DNA of 49,073 bases, from contig JAHEFT010000006.1 of assembly GCA_024640025.1 (NCBI GenBank), forward strand, positions 1 through 49,073, read 5' to 3'. The stretch comes from Chromatiales bacterium (GTDB lineage: Bacteria; Pseudomonadota; Gammaproteobacteria; Xanthomonadales; SZUA-36). The position numbers were made by a program, and so were the translations under genes. This document shows positions 46,123 to 49,073 of this stretch, one piece after another. Under the pieces are notes generated by a model, which was not told where the DNA came from, searched no databases, and saw only the letters and a list, made by a program, of their open reading frames with translations. Position 1 is the stretch's first letter; every line of letters begins with the position of its first letter.

Positions 46123-46824
46123 TTACTGGGAGTCCAGGCTGCGGACCGGTTCGGGGAGCTGAGTGGCCACGCCGTTCTTGAGCAGGCCGCGCAGATCCAT
46201 CAGGCGCCGGTGGAAAAAGTGATCCGCCTCTTTCATGACCACCAGCTCCGGTTCGGGATCGAGAGAATTTACCCAATTCCGGACAGCATCGATGTTCACT
46301 ACCTCATCCTCATCACCCTGGATGACCAGCCAGGGACACTCCGGGTGGTGCAGGCTGTCGAAAGGGTAACGGTCTACCGCGGGCGCAATCGAGATGAGCT
46401 GACCGACCTGGAGATTGAGCGCTGCTCTCACCGCCACGTATGCGCCAAAAGAAAAGCCTCCAAGCCATAAATCGTCATCGGGCCGGGTGCGTCTGACCCA
46501 CTCGGCGACTGCAAAGAGGTCATCGGTTTCACCGTAACCATCGTCAAATTCACCTTCACTCTCGCCGGCGCCACGGAAGTTAAATCGAACGGTACGCAGC
46601 CCCAGTTCACGCATGGATCGTTCCATGATGGTGACGACCTTGTTACGCATGGTTCCACCGTGCAGCGGATGAGGATGGCAAATAATCACCGTGGCGGGCA
46701 GCTCCTCACCGGGCTCGGGTACTTCCACGGCGCACTCGATCGCACCGACGGGGCCGCGTATCAGGAACTCGCAGTGCTCGGTTGGAAACTGTTCTGGTTG
46801 CTCGACTGTCGGGGCTTTGGTCAT
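46123..46824 (-). CDS. Alpha/beta hydrolase of the YsgI/dienelactone-hydrolase-like group
   Basis: VIICHPHPLHGGTMRNKVV, RFNFRGAGESEGEFDDGYGE, LGGFSFGAYVA. The ORF-track extension to 47115 is spurious. Confidence 0.88.
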   Translation of the reverse strand: MTKAPTVEQPEQFPTEHCEFLIRGPVGAIECAVEVPEPGEELPATVIICHPHPLHGGTMRNKVVTIMERSMRELGLRTVRFNFRGAGESEGEFDDGYGETDDLFAVAEWVRRTRPDDDLWLGGFSFGAYVAVRAALNLQVGQLISIAPAVDRYPFDSLHHPECPWLVIQGDEDEVVNIDAVRNWVNSLDPEPELVVMKEADHFFHRRLMDLRGLLKNGVATQLPEPVRSLDSQ

Positions 46825-46948
46825 GGCCTGGTAAACCACCTCGCGGGAACAGTCATGATACCGCAGACGGGAGGGTTCAAGCCAGACGGATCGGATTCTG
46901 GTAAATTGCGCCGATGAATCATCACTTCCTAGCCTGCGACCACCTTTT

Positions 46949-47554
46949 TTGAATTTCCTGGCACATCTGCTGCTTGCCGGCGACGATGAAGGACTGCGGC
47001 TCGGCGCCATGCTGGGAGATTTTGTCAGTGGGCGGGAAGCGCTGGGAAAGTATGACGCCGCCATCCAAAAAGGCATCATCTTGCATCGCCATATCGACGC
47101 CCATACCGACGCCATGCAAGGCGTCGCAGAGTTGAGGAGCCTGTTTCAGCCCCCTTTCAGACGTTATGCCGGGATCATCATCGACCTGGCTCTTGATCAT
47201 GTACTGGCGCTGCGTTGGGACGAGTATTCTGAAAATTCCCTGCAGGAGTTCGACCAGGGCGTGAGGGACATGCTGGCCAGGCATGACGGCCGCCTGCCGG
47301 AACGGCTCAAAAAGTTCATGAAATATGCTGACCAGCGCGGGCTGTTCGCTGCCTACCAGGAAGAATCGGAAATACTCCACAGCCTGCGTGGTTTGGGGCG
47401 ACGGCTTTCCCGCGATAATCCGCTGCACCGGACCGGAGAAATCTGGTCCGGGTTCAAGCCGATGCTTGCGGACCGATTTGAATCCATTTTTGAGGAAATT
47501 CAGTCAGATGTTGCCGATTGGCTGAAATCAAACTCCACCAATACCGGGTCGTGA
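46949..47554 (+). CDS. acpH: Acyl carrier protein phosphodiesterase (AcpH/DUF479)
   Basis: TTG start; MNFLAHLLLAGDDEGLRLGAMLGDFV, GIILHRHIDAHTD, FRRYAGIIIDLALDHVLA. Confidence 0.92.
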   Translation: MNFLAHLLLAGDDEGLRLGAMLGDFVSGREALGKYDAAIQKGIILHRHIDAHTDAMQGVAELRSLFQPPFRRYAGIIIDLALDHVLALRWDEYSENSLQEFDQGVRDMLARHDGRLPERLKKFMKYADQRGLFAAYQEESEILHSLRGLGRRLSRDNPLHRTGEIWSGFKPMLADRFESIFEEIQSDVADWLKSNSTNTGS

Positions 47555-49073
47555 TCGGAAGCGCGCAGCCAGGGTTGGGGCTGATCCGCGCCGGCCGGCC
47601 AGGCGGCATTGATGTGCCAGATTTCAGCTCTGAGGGCAAATTTTTCCAGGGCCGGGGATGCAAATGCATAATCCAGTGTGCCGGTCTGACCCCAGTATAG
47701 GAAGCTGTACTGCGGCAGGCCCGACAGGCTCTCAACGAGATCAATCAATCCCGAGGCGGTGAACTGCCTGATCGGATCTTCTTTGCGCCAGGCATTCAGG
47801 TCGCCCAGGACCAGCATGTGTTTTGTGTCCAGGTTCTCGGCAAGGTCTTCAAGCCAGTGGACTTCGGCCTTGACCGCATCCGTTCGGGCCCTGTTCCAGC
47901 AGCCTTGTCCGTCTTCCTGATCCGCGTTAACTCCACTTTCAGGGCAGCTCCCCTTGGATTTCAGGTGATTGACCGCGACGAGAAAAGTCGTGCCGGTCCC
48001 AGGGTCACGAAACAGTTGCGCCAGGGGTTGCCGGCTGAGATGCCTGAATTCCGGGCTGTCGAGCACTCTTGGTGAACCCACGGTCTGCAGCACCTGCCGG
48101 CGGTAAAAAAGCCCCACCGTGATGACGTCGCCACCGATTCCGTCCGGTCTGGGCGCAACAAATGCCCAGTCGCTATTGCCCGTGTCGTTCAGAATGTCCA
48201 GCAGTGCATGGGCAGCGCTGTCCGGTCCGAAACCGTCGTTCTCCAGTTCCTGAACGGCCAGCAAGTCCGGCTGCAGCTGAGCCATGACAGCCTCGATGCG
48301 TTCGGTCTGGGCCACAAACTCGTCAAAACTGGCGGCGCCGCGTTCAGTGGGGAATCCACGCCCCCTGCCATCACCGTTGAAAAAATTCAGCAGGTTGCTG
48401 GTGACGATCCTGATGGATCCACTGCCTGCGGGCACGGGCGGAGAAGGTAGCGCAACGCTCATCTCCGGAGTGACATCAAGAAACAATTGTTGGGCGCGGC
48501 CGTTATGGCCCATCAAACCGCTCACCCTTTGAGTGGTTGCACCGACTGCCATGGTGTCGGGGGTAGAAGGCAAAATCGCGACGATGGAGTGGTTTCGGTT
48601 CTCCTTTTCAAGTCTCCTTGCGGCGGTCCCCGGCATTGCGATTTCGGTGGGCACCCGCAGAACGCCGTTCGAACTTAAGGTCAATTCCCCCCTGTCCAGG
48701 TTGTAGACATCGGTGAGGGTCAATGTTTGCTCCAAAGAGACCCGCATTCCCTCCAGGACCTCGCGTTCAGCAGAGTTCATCGGCAAACTGATCCGGGTAA
48801 GCGGTAATTCAGACTGTTCAGCGCAAATCTCAAAAGCTGTGATACCGGCCAGCGCGGTCAGTTTATCGAGGCGCGAGCCTGACTCTGAAACGTGGCCGCT
48901 GAGCACCAGTTGCTGGCCCGGCCGGACCGAGCGGGCGAGTTCTGTATCCGACACGAACAGGGCCCTGGAAGACTGCTCATCGAAGACGGTTTCCGTATCC
49001 TCGATGAAAAACCCTGAATCACCGGATACCCGCGTTACGGTCCCGCGTACCGTCTGCGCTGACTCAACCAGCG
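47500..49073 (-). CDS. ExeM/NucH-like endonuclease/exonuclease/phosphatase family nuclease, N-terminus beyond window
   Basis: IRIVTSNLLNFFNGDGRGRGFPTERGA, DLLAVQELENDGFG, LGDLNAWRKEDPI, LRASDHDPVLVEF. In-frame coding continues past 48954 (VRGTVTRVSGDSGFFIEDTETVFDEQ). Confidence 0.9.
   Translation of the reverse strand, partial: LVESAQTVRGTVTRVSGDSGFFIEDTETVFDEQSSRALFVSDTELARSVRPGQQLVLSGHVSESGSRLDKLTALAGITAFEICAEQSELPLTRISLPMNSAEREVLEGMRVSLEQTLTLTDVYNLDRGELTLSSNGVLRVPTEIAMPGTAARRLEKENRNHSIVAILPSTPDTMAVGATTQRVSGLMGHNGRAQQLFLDVTPEMSVALPSPPVPAGSGSIRIVTSNLLNFFNGDGRGRGFPTERGAASFDEFVAQTERIEAVMAQLQPDLLAVQELENDGFGPDSAAHALLDILNDTGNSDWAFVAPRPDGIGGDVITVGLFYRRQVLQTVGSPRVLDSPEFRHLSRQPLAQLFRDPGTGTTFLVAVNHLKSKGSCPESGVNADQEDGQGCWNRARTDAVKAEVHWLEDLAENLDTKHMLVLGDLNAWRKEDPIRQFTASGLIDLVESLSGLPQYSFLYWGQTGTLDYAFASPALEKFALRAEIWHINAAWPAGADQPQPWLRASDHDPVLVEFDFSQSATSD

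Noticed and set aside
46825-47115. N-terminal extension of the alpha/beta hydrolase ORF
   Set aside because: Antisense to the acpH start; the hydrolase family begins at the internal MTKAPTVEQ at 46824.
1-49073. CRISPR arrays, prophage, transposons, toxin-antitoxin or defence systems
   Set aside because: No regularly spaced repeats, integrase/transposase motifs or known defence/TA domains seen on either strand.

Overview
The window is an ordinary, densely coded gammaproteobacterial chromosome segment of about 49 kb. I found no tRNA, rRNA, CRISPR array, transposase, prophage or defence island. Main blocks, left to right: nhaB (partial); a SAM-cycle operon metK-ahcY-metF; slyX/srkA; a NYN/OST-HTH protein; ilvE; CDF and Kef-type transporters; a peptide-utilisation neighbourhood (M20 dipeptidase, POT transporter, DUF885 lipoprotein); a beta-CASP MBL protein; an acyl-CoA dehydrogenase; a complete compact histidine operon led by a TrpR-family gene (yerC/yecD-like, hisG-D-C-B-H-A-F-IE); a DUF4097 protein; a GntR regulator with a hydroxyproline-epimerase-like gene; slyD; an fnr/anr-hemN-queD region; a double-CDGSH protein; an exported peroxiredoxin; two ABC-2 export systems; a fatty acid desaturase; tatD; ubiA; comF; bioC; zapE; acpH; and a partial ExeM-like nuclease. 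The most interesting signals are non-coding. (1) A promoter-to-terminator unit after bioC (about 44846-45030) encodes three consecutive hairpins whose loops all carry CCCCTT, resembling C-rich-loop sRNAs such as Xanthomonas sX13. (2) An orphan transcription unit lies between hemN and queD (about 32825-33042), with a promoter and a strong terminator but no convincing ORF, next to an FNR box and carrying GGA motifs, one of them in a hairpin loop. (3) TrpR-box-like operators sit upstream of the his operon. (4) REP-like palindromes supply the stop codons of three genes. (5) A 39-codon secreted-peptide ORF was missed by the ORF track. All calls come from reading the sequence; no database search was run.
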